Of a stretch of DNA of 64,000 bases, positions 45,546 to 54,173 are shown in pieces. A program made the translations under genes and the position numbers. Origin of the DNA: Planctomycetota bacterium (GTDB lineage: Bacteria > Planctomycetota > UBA1135 > UBA2386). The notes under the pieces were generated by a model, which worked only from the letters and a program-made list of their open reading frames with translations, did not search any database and was not told the origin of the DNA. The number at the start of each line of letters is the position of its first letter. Position 1 is the stretch's first letter. The stretch lies in assembly GCA_020638735.1 (NCBI GenBank), contig JACKHZ010000008.1, forward strand, positions 806,001-870,000, given 5' to 3'.

Positions 45546-46115
45546 ATGGCGGAGCAATCCAGCGACGAGGAGCTGTGGCAGAGGGCCGTCGACGGCGACC
45601 CTGACGCACGCGAACGCATCGCCGAGCTCACCGACCGCTACAGCCGCCTGACCCTCCGGCGCCAGGGCGTGAGCCAGCCCGATCTCGACGACCTCGCGCA
45701 AGAGGCGGTGCTGGGTGTCGACCGTTGCCGCACGAGTGCCCGGGGCGTGCGGGTTTTTCAGAAGTTCGTGTACTTCCGGACCCTTTCGATCCTCAAGACC
45801 CACAGGTCACGTCAACGGCGCCGGCAGGCCGAGGACCTCGACTCGCACGATCCGGCCTCCCACCACCCGCCGCCGGGCGCGGAGGCCGAACGGCACGAGC
45901 TGACCCTGGCGGTCGCTCGCTGCCGGGACGCGCTGCCCGAGCCTCTTCTCATGGTCGTCAACCTCCGCCACACCAACGACTGCACGCTGCCGGAGATCGC
46001 CACGCGCCTGTCCCTGTCCCTGGGCGGCGTGCGCGAACGGCTGCGGCGGGCGTGGCAGCAGGTGCATGCGTGCCTGCGCGGCCGCGGCTTCTCACTCGAG
46101 GACGATCTGCCGTGA
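45546..46115 (+). CDS. ECF-type RNA polymerase sigma factor
   Basis: 189 aa. Sigma region 2 is at about 15-90 (LWQRAVDGDPDARERIAELTDRYS, DLDDLAQEAVLGV) and region 4 at about 125-180 (RCRDALPEPLLMVVNLRH, TLPEIATRLSLSLGGVRERLRRAWQQ), with a short linker, as in ECF sigma factors. The 2.4 -10-reading helix lies in FVYFRTLSILKTHRSR. ATG 45546 is used; GTG 45540 would add two residues. The stop overlaps the GTG of the next gene, an anti-sigma-like membrane protein, so both are made together. The regulon probably includes the CHAT gene downstream (inference). Confidence 0.85.
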   Translation: MAEQSSDEELWQRAVDGDPDARERIAELTDRYSRLTLRRQGVSQPDLDDLAQEAVLGVDRCRTSARGVRVFQKFVYFRTLSILKTHRSRQRRRQAEDLDSHDPASHHPPPGAEAERHELTLAVARCRDALPEPLLMVVNLRHTNDCTLPEIATRLSLSLGGVRERLRRAWQQVHACLRGRGFSLEDDLP

Positions 46116-47041
46116 CGCCACACCCGGACACGCCGCAGGACGACATCGTGCGCTACGTGCTCGGCGAGATGAGCCTCGACGAGCAGGTCGCGTTCGAGGT
46201 GCGCATGGCCGAAGACGACGCGCTGGGGCGTGCGGTGACGGCCGCCATGGTGATCGAGGAACACCTGGGCCTGGCCGGATCGAGCGAAAGCAACGCCCCC
46301 CACCCCACCGCCCCGGTGATCGCCCACCGCCGCACCGGGCGCCTGGTCGCCGCGGCCGCATTGGCCGTGCTGGCGCTCGGCGCCGCCACCTGGGCCTGGC
46401 GCAGCTGGCGCGGAGCCGGGCACGAGATCGCCGTCGCGGTGGTGCCGACCTCGATGCGCTACGAGCAGCTGCTCGCCGAACTCGACTTGCCGGTGGCCGA
46501 TGCGCCTGCCGAAGCGATGCGCGGCGACGGCCCGACGCTGCCCAACGGGCCGGCGCGGGTCGACGACCTGCTGCGGCGGGCGGACGCGCAGCTGCAGCGC
46601 GCCGTCGCGGCGCCGATGGCTGAAGTCCGGGGCGAAGCGTTCGTCGTGCCGCTGCGGAACCAGCGCGAACTCTGGGTCGCCATCGTCGGCACCTTCGACG
46701 ACGGCAGCGGACAGGTCTACTTCCCCGCCGACAACGACGTCGAGGCGGCCCGCCGCGCCGGCCTCGTGCCGCCCGGCAGCCATGTGCTGCCGGCACCGCG
46801 CGCCACGGCCTCCACCGAGCAACGTCAACGCGGCATCGTCGCGTTTGCCCCGGGCTTCGTCGTGCCGCGGCGCCGCGACAGCGTCACCGTGCTGGTGCTG
46901 ACGATGCCGTCGGCGCCCGACGCATCGCGATGGCAGCGCGTGCGCGAACGCATGGCGCGAACCGATGGCGACCTGCGCGCCGACCTGAACGCGCTGTTGC
47001 CGGAGGCGAGCTGCAGCACGTTTGTCGTGCGCACGCGGTAG
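46112..47041 (+). CDS. Anti-sigma-like membrane protein
   Basis: 309 aa. Residues 1-60 resemble a cytosolic anti-sigma/zinc-finger-like domain without Cys: DDIVRYVLGEMSLDEQVAFEVRMAEDDAL is the pattern seen in planctomycete anti-sigma proteins. One membrane helix (about 78-95, LVAAAALAVLALGAATWAW) is followed by a ~210-residue exported domain with no motif I recognise. Coupled by GTGA to the ECF sigma gene, it is the likely membrane-bound antagonist whose outer domain senses the signal. A strong terminator-like hairpin follows 12 bp after its stop. Confidence 0.75.
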   Translation: MTPHPDTPQDDIVRYVLGEMSLDEQVAFEVRMAEDDALGRAVTAAMVIEEHLGLAGSSESNAPHPTAPVIAHRRTGRLVAAAALAVLALGAATWAWRSWRGAGHEIAVAVVPTSMRYEQLLAELDLPVADAPAEAMRGDGPTLPNGPARVDDLLRRADAQLQRAVAAPMAEVRGEAFVVPLRNQRELWVAIVGTFDDGSGQVYFPADNDVEAARRAGLVPPGSHVLPAPRATASTEQRQRGIVAFAPGFVVPRRRDSVTVLVLTMPSAPDASRWQRVRERMARTDGDLRADLNALLPEASCSTFVVRTR

Positions 47042-47052
47042 GAAGAAAAAGC

Positions 47053-47083
47053 GAGCACCCCGTGAGGTCTTCACGGGGTGCTC
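47053..47083 (-). terminator. Intrinsic terminator reading on the minus strand
   Basis: A 13-bp perfect stem, GAGCACCCCGTGA (47053-47065) and TCACGGGGTGCTC (47071-47083), 5-nt loop. On the minus strand it is followed by GC then TTTTT (47050-47046) and CTTCC, a classical Rho-independent terminator. On the plus strand no T-tract follows directly, though a second small hairpin CGGGA/TCCCG (47084-47096) and a T-rich stretch could help stop the anti-sigma transcript. Confidence 0.75.
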
Positions 47084-47211
47084 CGGGACTCTCCCGTTTC
47101 CCCTTTTGGTCGCGGTCCAGACCGCGCCCTTCCGTCCGCCCCAGGCTTCGACCTGCGGCGGAGCGGACTTGATCGGCCTGCGCGCAGAGCGCGCGACGGG
47201 TAAGAGTCCGG
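47083..47211 (-). ncRNA. Candidate structured non-coding RNA (minus strand)
   Basis: No reading frame with family features fits here. Long-range pairing closes the element: 47083-47092 (CCGGGACTCT) with 47203-47211 (AGAGTCCGG, one bulge), and 47093-47097 (CCCGT) with 47196-47200 (ACGGG), separated by a TA bulge. Inside are three hairpins: 47111-47126 (CGCGGTC/GACCGCG), 47134-47168 (GTCCGC/GCGGAC enclosing CAGG/CCTG), and 47180-47194 (GCGCGC/GCGCGC). The minus-strand terminator at 47053-47083 lies directly downstream of this structure. I could not match it to 6S, SRP, tmRNA or RNase P RNA by their conserved cores. No clear promoter was found. Confidence 0.45.
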
Positions 47212-47318
47212 AGGGCGCGTGAAGTACAGTGCCGTTTGGTTTTTTTGCGCGCCGCCAGGTCCGCGCCCACTGGCCCTGGCCCCGACGCGGCACGAGGCGC
47301 TCGCTATAGTCCCCCGCC

Positions 47319-50300
47319 ATGAACGAGCGGAGGCACGCAGCTGGAGCTCCGATCACGCGGTTCGCGTGGCGGTACGTCGCGACGATCGGCATGACAGCGG
47401 TGCTCGTCGCCCAGGAGGCGGCGCCGGCTGCACCCCAAGATCGGGTCGCCGCCGTCGAGCAGCAGCTGAGCGCGTCCGAAGCAGCCGCTCGCCGCGGCGC
47501 GCTCGGTGAGGCGCGCGCCGCCTGCCGACACGCGCTGGAGTCGGCCGACCTCGAACACGCCTCCGCCGAGCAGCTCGCCGCGCTGCAGAAGGTCCTGGTG
47601 AAGCTCGGCTCGCACGCCGAACGTCTCGGCGATCTGCCGACGGCGCTGGCGGCGCACCGCGCCGTGCTGCGGCACCGCGAAGCGACCATGGAGGACACCG
47701 CGATCAACCTGCAGGTGGCGCGAGGCAACGTCGCCAACACGCTGTCGGCAATGGGCGACCTGCGCGGTGCCCTCGCGCTGCATCAGCAGGTGTACGACGT
47801 GTTCTCGGCGACGCTGGCCGACGATGCCGTCAACCTGCAGATGGCGCGCGGCGCCCTGGCGGGCACGCTGGAAGCGCTCGGCGACCTCGACGCGGCACTC
47901 CCGCTGCAGGAGAAGGTACTGGCCGTCTTCACCGCCACCCACCCGGACGACCATCCCTACGTGCAGTCGGCGCGCATGAGCCTGTCGATGACGCTGTCGT
48001 CGATGGGGCGCCTGCAGGAGGCTTACGAGCTCGAGAAGAAGGCGCTGGCAGTGCGCGAGCGCACGCTGTCGCCTGACGATCCCAACCTGCAGCGCGCGCG
48101 CATGGCGCACGCCTCGACGCTGGCCGAGCTCGGCGACGTGCCGGCGGCTCTCGAGCTGCAGCGCAAGGTCGTCGAGGTCTTCCAGCGGATCCTGCCCGAT
48201 GGCCATCCATTCACGCTGACCGCTGAAGGCAATCTCGCGAACTACCTGCGCCAGGCTGGCGACTTGCGCGGCGCCCTCGCCATCCAGGAGCGGTTGCTGC
48301 GGCTGCAAGCCGCCACGCTGCCCCCCGATCACCCGCAACTGCAACGGACCCGGGCCTCGCTCGCCACGACCCGGCTGTTCCTCGGCGATCCCTACGGCGC
48401 CTACGAACTCGAGTGCAAGGTGCTCGAGGTCCTGACGGCGACTCTGCCCGAGAACCACCCCGAGCTGCAGATGGCGCGCGGCAACCTCGCCACCACGATG
48501 AACTGCATCGGCGACTGGCAGGGCGCACTCGCATTGCAGCGTCGCGTACTGCAGGTGTTCACCGAAACCCTGCCCCCCGATCACAGCTACGTGCAGCGCG
48601 CACGCCTGAGTCTCGCCATGACGTTGAGCGGACTCGAAGACCTGGATGGCGCTCTGGCTCTGCAGCGCGAAGCCCTCGCGGCGTACGAACGCACGCTGCC
48701 AGCCGACCATCCCGACTGTATCGCTGCACGGGCCGGCCTCGCCGGCACCCTGAGCACACTCGGCGATCCGGCCGAGGCGCTGGTGCTGCAAGAGGCTGTG
48801 GCGAAGGCGTTCGCCGCGAAATTGCCCGCGGATCATCCGTACGTCCTGACGTCCCGCCTCTCCTGCGCCTGCATGCTGCGGGAGGTCGGACGACTCGACG
48901 AAGCCCTGCAGCAGCTGGAAGACCTGCTGCGCACCTACGAGCAGGCCACCCCGATCGACCACGACGCAGTGCAGTTGACGCACCTCAACCTCGCCGTGAC
49001 CCAGCGCGAACGCGGCGACGTCACGGCGGCAGCCCGTCAACTGCACATTGCCGCGACCAGCGCCCTGCAGGGGTTCGGCGACCACGTCACATCTTCCCGG
49101 GTCGCTCCGGCACTGACGATGCAATCCGCGCGCATGCTGGGCCTCATGGCGCAGCTCCTGGATCCGGCCGCCGCTCTGCCGGAACCCGAAGCCGAACCGT
49201 TGCGTGAGATCGGACTGCGCCTGGTCGTCGCCTCGGCGAGTGCCGAATTGCACAACGGCGAACTGCGCCGAAGTGTCGCCAGCAACCATCCGGAGGACTG
49301 CGAGCGACTGCAACGCCAGCTCGCCGCCGCGACGCAGCAATTGGACGCCGCAATCGCACTGCCGAACGGCCCGGACGACGGACAGGTGAAGAAGCGCGCC
49401 AATGCGGTCCGCGAGGCGACACTGGCCAGGGACGCAATCGAACGGGAGTGGCTGAACCTCGTGCCGCGCGAACTACGCTCACCGCCGGCCGCAGCGACCC
49501 TGGCAGCAGCGCTGACGCCGGGCGAGGTCGCGGTGGTGTTCTTCAGCTACCCGGCTTACGCAGGTTGGGACGGCCGCCTGGTGCGCGACATCCCTTGGCG
49601 CTACGGCGCCTTCGTGCTGGCCGCCGACGGTCACATCAGCTGGCGCGACGTCGCCGCCGAGACCGGTATCGCCGATCTCGTCGTGCAGCTACGGCAGCGC
49701 GCGTCCGAACCAGCAGCTGCCACCGAAGACGACGCGGGCGAACACCTGCTCGCAGAGATCGGCAGTCAGTTGTTCGAGCCACTGCGCCAATCGTTGCCCG
49801 CCGGCACCCGCCGCCTGACCGTCTCGCTCGCGCGCGACCTGCGACTGATCCCGATCGCGGCGCTGCCGATCGCGGCCGACCTCGACATGCAGGTGGTCTG
49901 GTCGCAGCGTGCGCTGCTGCGCCGCGGCGCCGACCGCGACGGGCCAGGTTCGCTGCTGGCGCTCGGCGACGTCGACTACGACGCGTCGCCAGGCACGGCG
50001 GCCCCGGTCGTGGCCGGACTCGGCACACCGGTGCTCGGCACTCGCGAGCCGACGCGCGTCGGCGACGACGAGGCCGGGGACAAGGGCGCGATGCAGCGCT
50101 TCCCAGCGCTGGCCAACGGTGAAGTCCAGGCGCTGCAGAAATTGTTCGCCGCGGCATTTCCCGACGGCACCGCAACCGTGCTGCGCGGCCGCGACGCCAG
50201 CGAAGCGGCGCTGGTCGGCCAGGCACGCGGCGCGCGCTGGCTGCACGTGGCGACCCACGGATTCTTCGCCACCGAACAGTCCTGGTCGGCCGTGCAGACG

Positions 50301-50765
50301 GGCAGCGCAGCGCTGCAGCGCTTCTCCGCCAGCGACGACGATCACGTCGCCCAGCTGAACCCCTTCTCGCTGACCGGGCTGGCGCTCGCCGGCGCCAACC
50401 GCGAGCCCGACGCGCTCGGTCACCGCGAAGGGCTGCTGACCGCACAGGAAGCAGCGACGCTCGACCTGTCGTCGTGCTACCTCGTCACGCTGTCGGCGTG
50501 CGAGAGTTCGCTCGGCGTGCGGCAGGCCGGCGACGGCCTCGCTTCGCTGCGCAACGCCTTCCACGCCGCCGGCGCACGCTTCGTGCTCGCCTCGCTGTGG
50601 AACGTGCCCGACCGCGCCACCGAACAGCTGATGCACGACTTCTACAGCCGCCTGTGGCAGCACGGCGACACGCCGCAGCAGGCGCTGCGCGCGGCGCAGG
50701 AGGCGGCGCGCGATCGCCGTGCGCCGCTGCGCGACTGGGCCGGCTGGGTGCTGACCGGCCGCTGA
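47319..50765 (+). CDS. Secreted TPR-CHAT protein (caspase-like fold)
   Basis: 1148 aa. N-terminal signal or anchor (about residues 15-35, ending VLVAQ). Then about ten 42-residue kinesin-light-chain-type TPRs (for example LQMARGNLATTMNCIGDWQGALALQRRVLQVF) to about residue 620, a helical linker, and a C-terminal CHAT domain from about 760. The caspase-like dyad is present: H980 in VATHGFF and C1061 in LSACESSLG, with GDGLASLRNAFHAAGARFVLASLWNVPD after it. It is probably a peptidase activated through its TPRs and, because exported, acting outside the cytoplasm. TATAGT at 47305-47310 would give an almost leaderless mRNA. It follows the ECF sigma/anti-sigma pair. Confidence 0.88.
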   Translation: MNERRHAAGAPITRFAWRYVATIGMTAVLVAQEAAPAAPQDRVAAVEQQLSASEAAARRGALGEARAACRHALESADLEHASAEQLAALQKVLVKLGSHAERLGDLPTALAAHRAVLRHREATMEDTAINLQVARGNVANTLSAMGDLRGALALHQQVYDVFSATLADDAVNLQMARGALAGTLEALGDLDAALPLQEKVLAVFTATHPDDHPYVQSARMSLSMTLSSMGRLQEAYELEKKALAVRERTLSPDDPNLQRARMAHASTLAELGDVPAALELQRKVVEVFQRILPDGHPFTLTAEGNLANYLRQAGDLRGALAIQERLLRLQAATLPPDHPQLQRTRASLATTRLFLGDPYGAYELECKVLEVLTATLPENHPELQMARGNLATTMNCIGDWQGALALQRRVLQVFTETLPPDHSYVQRARLSLAMTLSGLEDLDGALALQREALAAYERTLPADHPDCIAARAGLAGTLSTLGDPAEALVLQEAVAKAFAAKLPADHPYVLTSRLSCACMLREVGRLDEALQQLEDLLRTYEQATPIDHDAVQLTHLNLAVTQRERGDVTAAARQLHIAATSALQGFGDHVTSSRVAPALTMQSARMLGLMAQLLDPAAALPEPEAEPLREIGLRLVVASASAELHNGELRRSVASNHPEDCERLQRQLAAATQQLDAAIALPNGPDDGQVKKRANAVREATLARDAIEREWLNLVPRELRSPPAAATLAAALTPGEVAVVFFSYPAYAGWDGRLVRDIPWRYGAFVLAADGHISWRDVAAETGIADLVVQLRQRASEPAAATEDDAGEHLLAEIGSQLFEPLRQSLPAGTRRLTVSLARDLRLIPIAALPIAADLDMQVVWSQRALLRRGADRDGPGSLLALGDVDYDASPGTAAPVVAGLGTPVLGTREPTRVGDDEAGDKGAMQRFPALANGEVQALQKLFAAAFPDGTATVLRGRDASEAALVGQARGARWLHVATHGFFATEQSWSAVQTGSAALQRFSASDDDHVAQLNPFSLTGLALAGANREPDALGHREGLLTAQEAATLDLSSCYLVTLSACESSLGVRQAGDGLASLRNAFHAAGARFVLASLWNVPDRATEQLMHDFYSRLWQHGDTPQQALRAAQEAARDRRAPLRDWAGWVLTGR

Positions 50766-50832
50766 GCGTCGCCGACCGCGAACCGCACCGTGGGCACCGA
50801 CCCCGCCGCTCGCTACGCTGCTCCGCCCTTCC

Positions 50833-53800
50833 GTGGCCCCCACCCCCACCGACAAGCTGCTCGTCGCGTTCTCGCGGCTCCCCGTCAGCAAGAACCTGAT
50901 CCAGCAGGTGCAGCTGCGCGCGCGCTGCAAGGCCGGCGGCCTGTGGGGCGCGTCGGCGGCGCTGCTGCTGGCGACGCTGCACCAGGCGCACGACGGCGCG
51001 ATGCTGGTCCTCACCGCCGACGACGTCGACAGTCTGATCCTGCAGACCGACCTGTTGGCGTTCGGCTGCCCGAGCCACGTGCTGGTGCGCGAGGAGACCG
51101 GCGAGGACGGCACGCCCGATCCGAGCACGCGCAGCGAACGGCAGAAGGCGCTGCAGCGCTTCGCCGCCGACCAGGCGCCGCTGATCGCCAGCGTCGAGGC
51201 GCTGCTGCAGCCGGTGGCGACGCCGAAGGGGCTGCGCCGTGCGCGTTTCGAGTTGAAGGCCGGCCAGCAGCTCGACCGCACGCAGGTGCTGCAGCGCGCC
51301 CAGGCCGCCGGCCTGCGCAGCGTGCCGCTGGTGCTCGGCCCCGGCGAGTGCAGCGTGCGCGGCGACGTCGTCGACCTGTTCCCGATGGCGGCGGAGTCGG
51401 CGCTGCGCCTCGAGTTCTTCGACGAGGTGCTGGAGTCGATCCGCAGCTTCGACCCGGCGACGCAGCGCACCACCGCGGTGCACGAGACGTTCTCGCTGGC
51501 GCTCGCCGACGACAACGACACCGAAGAAGGCCCGGTGCTCAAGCACCTGACGCCGTCGCAGACGCTGGTGGTGCCTTTCGAGCCGCTGCGCATCGAGGAG
51601 CGCACGTCGCGGCTGAAGAACTTCGACGCCGACTTCCCGAAGCGCTGGAGCGCGCTGCAGGACACGCTGCAGCCGTGCGCGACGGTCGAGGTGTCGTCGC
51701 TGCCGAGCCACGACCAGGACTACAAGGTGCTGTCCGCCGGCAGCGCATCCGGCAGCGGCGAGGCCGACCCGGCCGGGCGGCTGCGCAGCGTGCGCGGCGT
51801 GCAGGGCCACGTGCTGCTGTTCTGCCGCAGTGCCGACGAACGCGAACGGCTGCGCGAGATCTTCCAGCACAAGGGCGTCGACCTGAAGCAGGAGCGCGTC
51901 GAGCTGATCGACGCGGCGATCAGCAAGGGCTTCCGCATCCCGGAGCTGCAGGCGACGGCGCTGTCCAACGTCGAGTTCGCCGGCGTGCAGCAGCAGCCGC
52001 GCATCCGCGAACGCGCGGTGGTGCCGTCGCGCGCCATCCAGAGCTTCTTCGAGCTCGGCCCCGGCGACGTCGTCGTGCACGCGGTGCACGGCGTCGCGCG
52101 CTTCGAGGGCACCGAGCTGGTGCACCGCGGCGAAGGCACCGAAGAGCACCTCAGGCTGTGCTTCCAGGACGAGGTCAAGCTGCTGGTACCGGCCAGCAAG
52201 ATCCACCTGGTGCAGAAGTACGTCGGCGCCGGCGGCGGCAAGCTCGGCAAGGCGCACACAGCACTCGACAAGCTCGGCGGCAAGGGCTTCCAGCGGCGCA
52301 AGGAGCAGGTGCAGGACGCCCTGTTCGACCTCGCCGCGGAGCTGCTCGAGGTGCAGAGCCAGCGCGCGCTGGTCAAACGGCCCGGCTACCCGCAGGACGC
52401 GATCGAGCGCGACTTCCTCGACTCGTTCCCGTTCCGCGACACGCAGGATCAGGCGCGCGCGTGGCAGGAGATCCAGGCCGATCTGCAGAAGGACACGCCG
52501 ATGGACCGCCTGTTGTGCGGCGACGTCGGCTTCGGCAAGACCGAGGTCGCGCTGCGCACGTCGTTCCGCGTCGCGGCATCCGGCCGGCAGGTCGCGGTGC
52601 TGGCGCCGACGACGATCCTCGCCGAGCAGCACTCCAAGACCTTCCAGAAGCGTTGCGAACCGTTCGGGCTGACGGTCGAGCTGCTGTCGCGCTACCGCAC
52701 CGCCGCCGAGAAGAAGGACGTGATGGCGCGCATGGCCACCGGCCGCGTCGACATCGTCGTCGGCACCCACCAGCTGCTCGGCAAGGACGTCGAGTTCCAG
52801 GACCTGGCGCTGGTCGTCATCGACGAGGAGCAACGCTTCGGCGTACGGCAGAAGGAGCGGCTCAAGCAGCTGCGCGCCGAGGTCGACGTGCTGACGCTGT
52901 CGGCGACGCCGATCCCGCGCACGCTGCACGGCTCGCTGCTCGGCATCCGCGGCATCTCGACGCTCGACAACCCGCCGCCCGGCCGCCAGGAGGTCGAGAC
53001 GCGGGTGTTGTTCCGCGACGACCGGGTGCTGCAGGACGCGCTGCTGCGCGAGCTGTCGCGCGACGGCCAGGTGTTCGTGCTGCACAACCGCATCCACGAG
53101 CTCGAGCCGCTGGCGCAACGTCTTCGCCAGCTGGCGCCCGGCGCGCGCGTGGCGATCGGGCACGGTCAGATGACCGAGGCGCAGATCGAGAAGACGGTGC
53201 GCGCGTTCGTGCGCGGCGAGTTCGACGTGCTGGTCTCCACCACCATCGTCGAGAACGGCCTCGACATCAGCCGCGCCAACACCATCCTGATCGACAAGGC
53301 CGACCATTTCGGCCTGGCAGAGCTGCACCAGCTGCGCGGCCGCGTCGGCCGTTCTTCGCAGAAGGCCTACTGCTACCTGCTGCTCGACCGCGATGAACCA
53401 CCCGGCCTCGAGGCGCGCGCGCGGCTGAAGGCGCTCGAGGAGTTCTCGCACCTCGGCGCCGGCTTCGCGATCGCGATGAAGGACCTCGAGATCCGCGGCG
53501 CCGGCAACCTGCTCGGGCCGCAGCAGTCCGGTCACATCGCGTCGGTCGGCTACGACATGTACTGCCAGCTGCTGCGTTCGGCGGTCGACGCGGCCAGGCA
53601 AGGCCAGGAGCGCGCGCTGCAGCGCCCGGCGCAGGTGGTCGAGGTCGACGTCGATCTCAGGCTCAAGGCCTACCTGCCCGAGGACTTCCTCGAGGACCCG
53701 CGCCAGCGCCTCGAGCTGCTGCGCGAGATGGACGAGGCGACCGACGACGAACGCTACGCCGCACTCGAGAGCGAGCTGCGCGACCGCTACGGCAAGCTGC

Positions 53801-54087
53801 CGAAGCCCGTCGTCACGCTGCTGCGGCAGTTCCGCTTGAAGCACGCGCTGATGGGCCTCGGCGTGCACAGCGTGCAGTGGGTCGAGAACGACCGGCTGGT
53901 CGTGCGGCATCCGCCGGGCGTTCCGCTCGGCGGCGCGTGGCTCGATCACTTCGCCGACGTGCGCCCGGTCGAGGCCGGCAAGACGCATCTGATGCTGCCG
54001 CGCAGCAAGCGCGGCCAGCACAAGGCCGAGGACGTGTTGGAGTTCGTGCTCGGTGCGGTGACGGGGCGGGTGGCGACGAGGCGGTAG
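50833..54087 (+). CDS. mfd: Transcription-repair coupling factor Mfd
   Basis: 1084 aa, the usual Mfd length. The N-terminal UvrB-like module includes CSVRGDVVDLFPM; the RNA-polymerase-interaction domain starts at ELGPGDVVVHAVHGVARFEG; the RecG-like translocase has Walker A CGDVGFGKTE near residue 565, DEEQ at 664-667, LSATPIPRTL, and TTIVENGLDISRANT and LRGRVGRS; the C-terminal D7 domain follows. Mfd removes RNA polymerase stalled at lesions and recruits UvrA. It starts with GTG 50833, 67 bp after the CHAT gene. Confidence 0.96.
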   Translation: MAPTPTDKLLVAFSRLPVSKNLIQQVQLRARCKAGGLWGASAALLLATLHQAHDGAMLVLTADDVDSLILQTDLLAFGCPSHVLVREETGEDGTPDPSTRSERQKALQRFAADQAPLIASVEALLQPVATPKGLRRARFELKAGQQLDRTQVLQRAQAAGLRSVPLVLGPGECSVRGDVVDLFPMAAESALRLEFFDEVLESIRSFDPATQRTTAVHETFSLALADDNDTEEGPVLKHLTPSQTLVVPFEPLRIEERTSRLKNFDADFPKRWSALQDTLQPCATVEVSSLPSHDQDYKVLSAGSASGSGEADPAGRLRSVRGVQGHVLLFCRSADERERLREIFQHKGVDLKQERVELIDAAISKGFRIPELQATALSNVEFAGVQQQPRIRERAVVPSRAIQSFFELGPGDVVVHAVHGVARFEGTELVHRGEGTEEHLRLCFQDEVKLLVPASKIHLVQKYVGAGGGKLGKAHTALDKLGGKGFQRRKEQVQDALFDLAAELLEVQSQRALVKRPGYPQDAIERDFLDSFPFRDTQDQARAWQEIQADLQKDTPMDRLLCGDVGFGKTEVALRTSFRVAASGRQVAVLAPTTILAEQHSKTFQKRCEPFGLTVELLSRYRTAAEKKDVMARMATGRVDIVVGTHQLLGKDVEFQDLALVVIDEEQRFGVRQKERLKQLRAEVDVLTLSATPIPRTLHGSLLGIRGISTLDNPPPGRQEVETRVLFRDDRVLQDALLRELSRDGQVFVLHNRIHELEPLAQRLRQLAPGARVAIGHGQMTEAQIEKTVRAFVRGEFDVLVSTTIVENGLDISRANTILIDKADHFGLAELHQLRGRVGRSSQKAYCYLLLDRDEPPGLEARARLKALEEFSHLGAGFAIAMKDLEIRGAGNLLGPQQSGHIASVGYDMYCQLLRSAVDAARQGQERALQRPAQVVEVDVDLRLKAYLPEDFLEDPRQRLELLREMDEATDDERYAALESELRDRYGKLPKPVVTLLRQFRLKHALMGLGVHSVQWVENDRLVVRHPPGVPLGGAWLDHFADVRPVEAGKTHLMLPRSKRGQHKAEDVLEFVLGAVTGRVATRR

Positions 54088-54173
54088 GCCTGGCGAACGC
54101 TCCGTACTTCTCCCCCACGCACGCCGTGTCGAACCGTCGCACGGGCCGGACAGCCCAGGTAAGCTGCCTCGAC

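Noticed and set aside
47234..47246. T-rich run on the plus strand that could end a terminator
   Set aside because: The preceding sequence forms no stable hairpin; the minus-strand terminator at 47053-47083 is far stronger.
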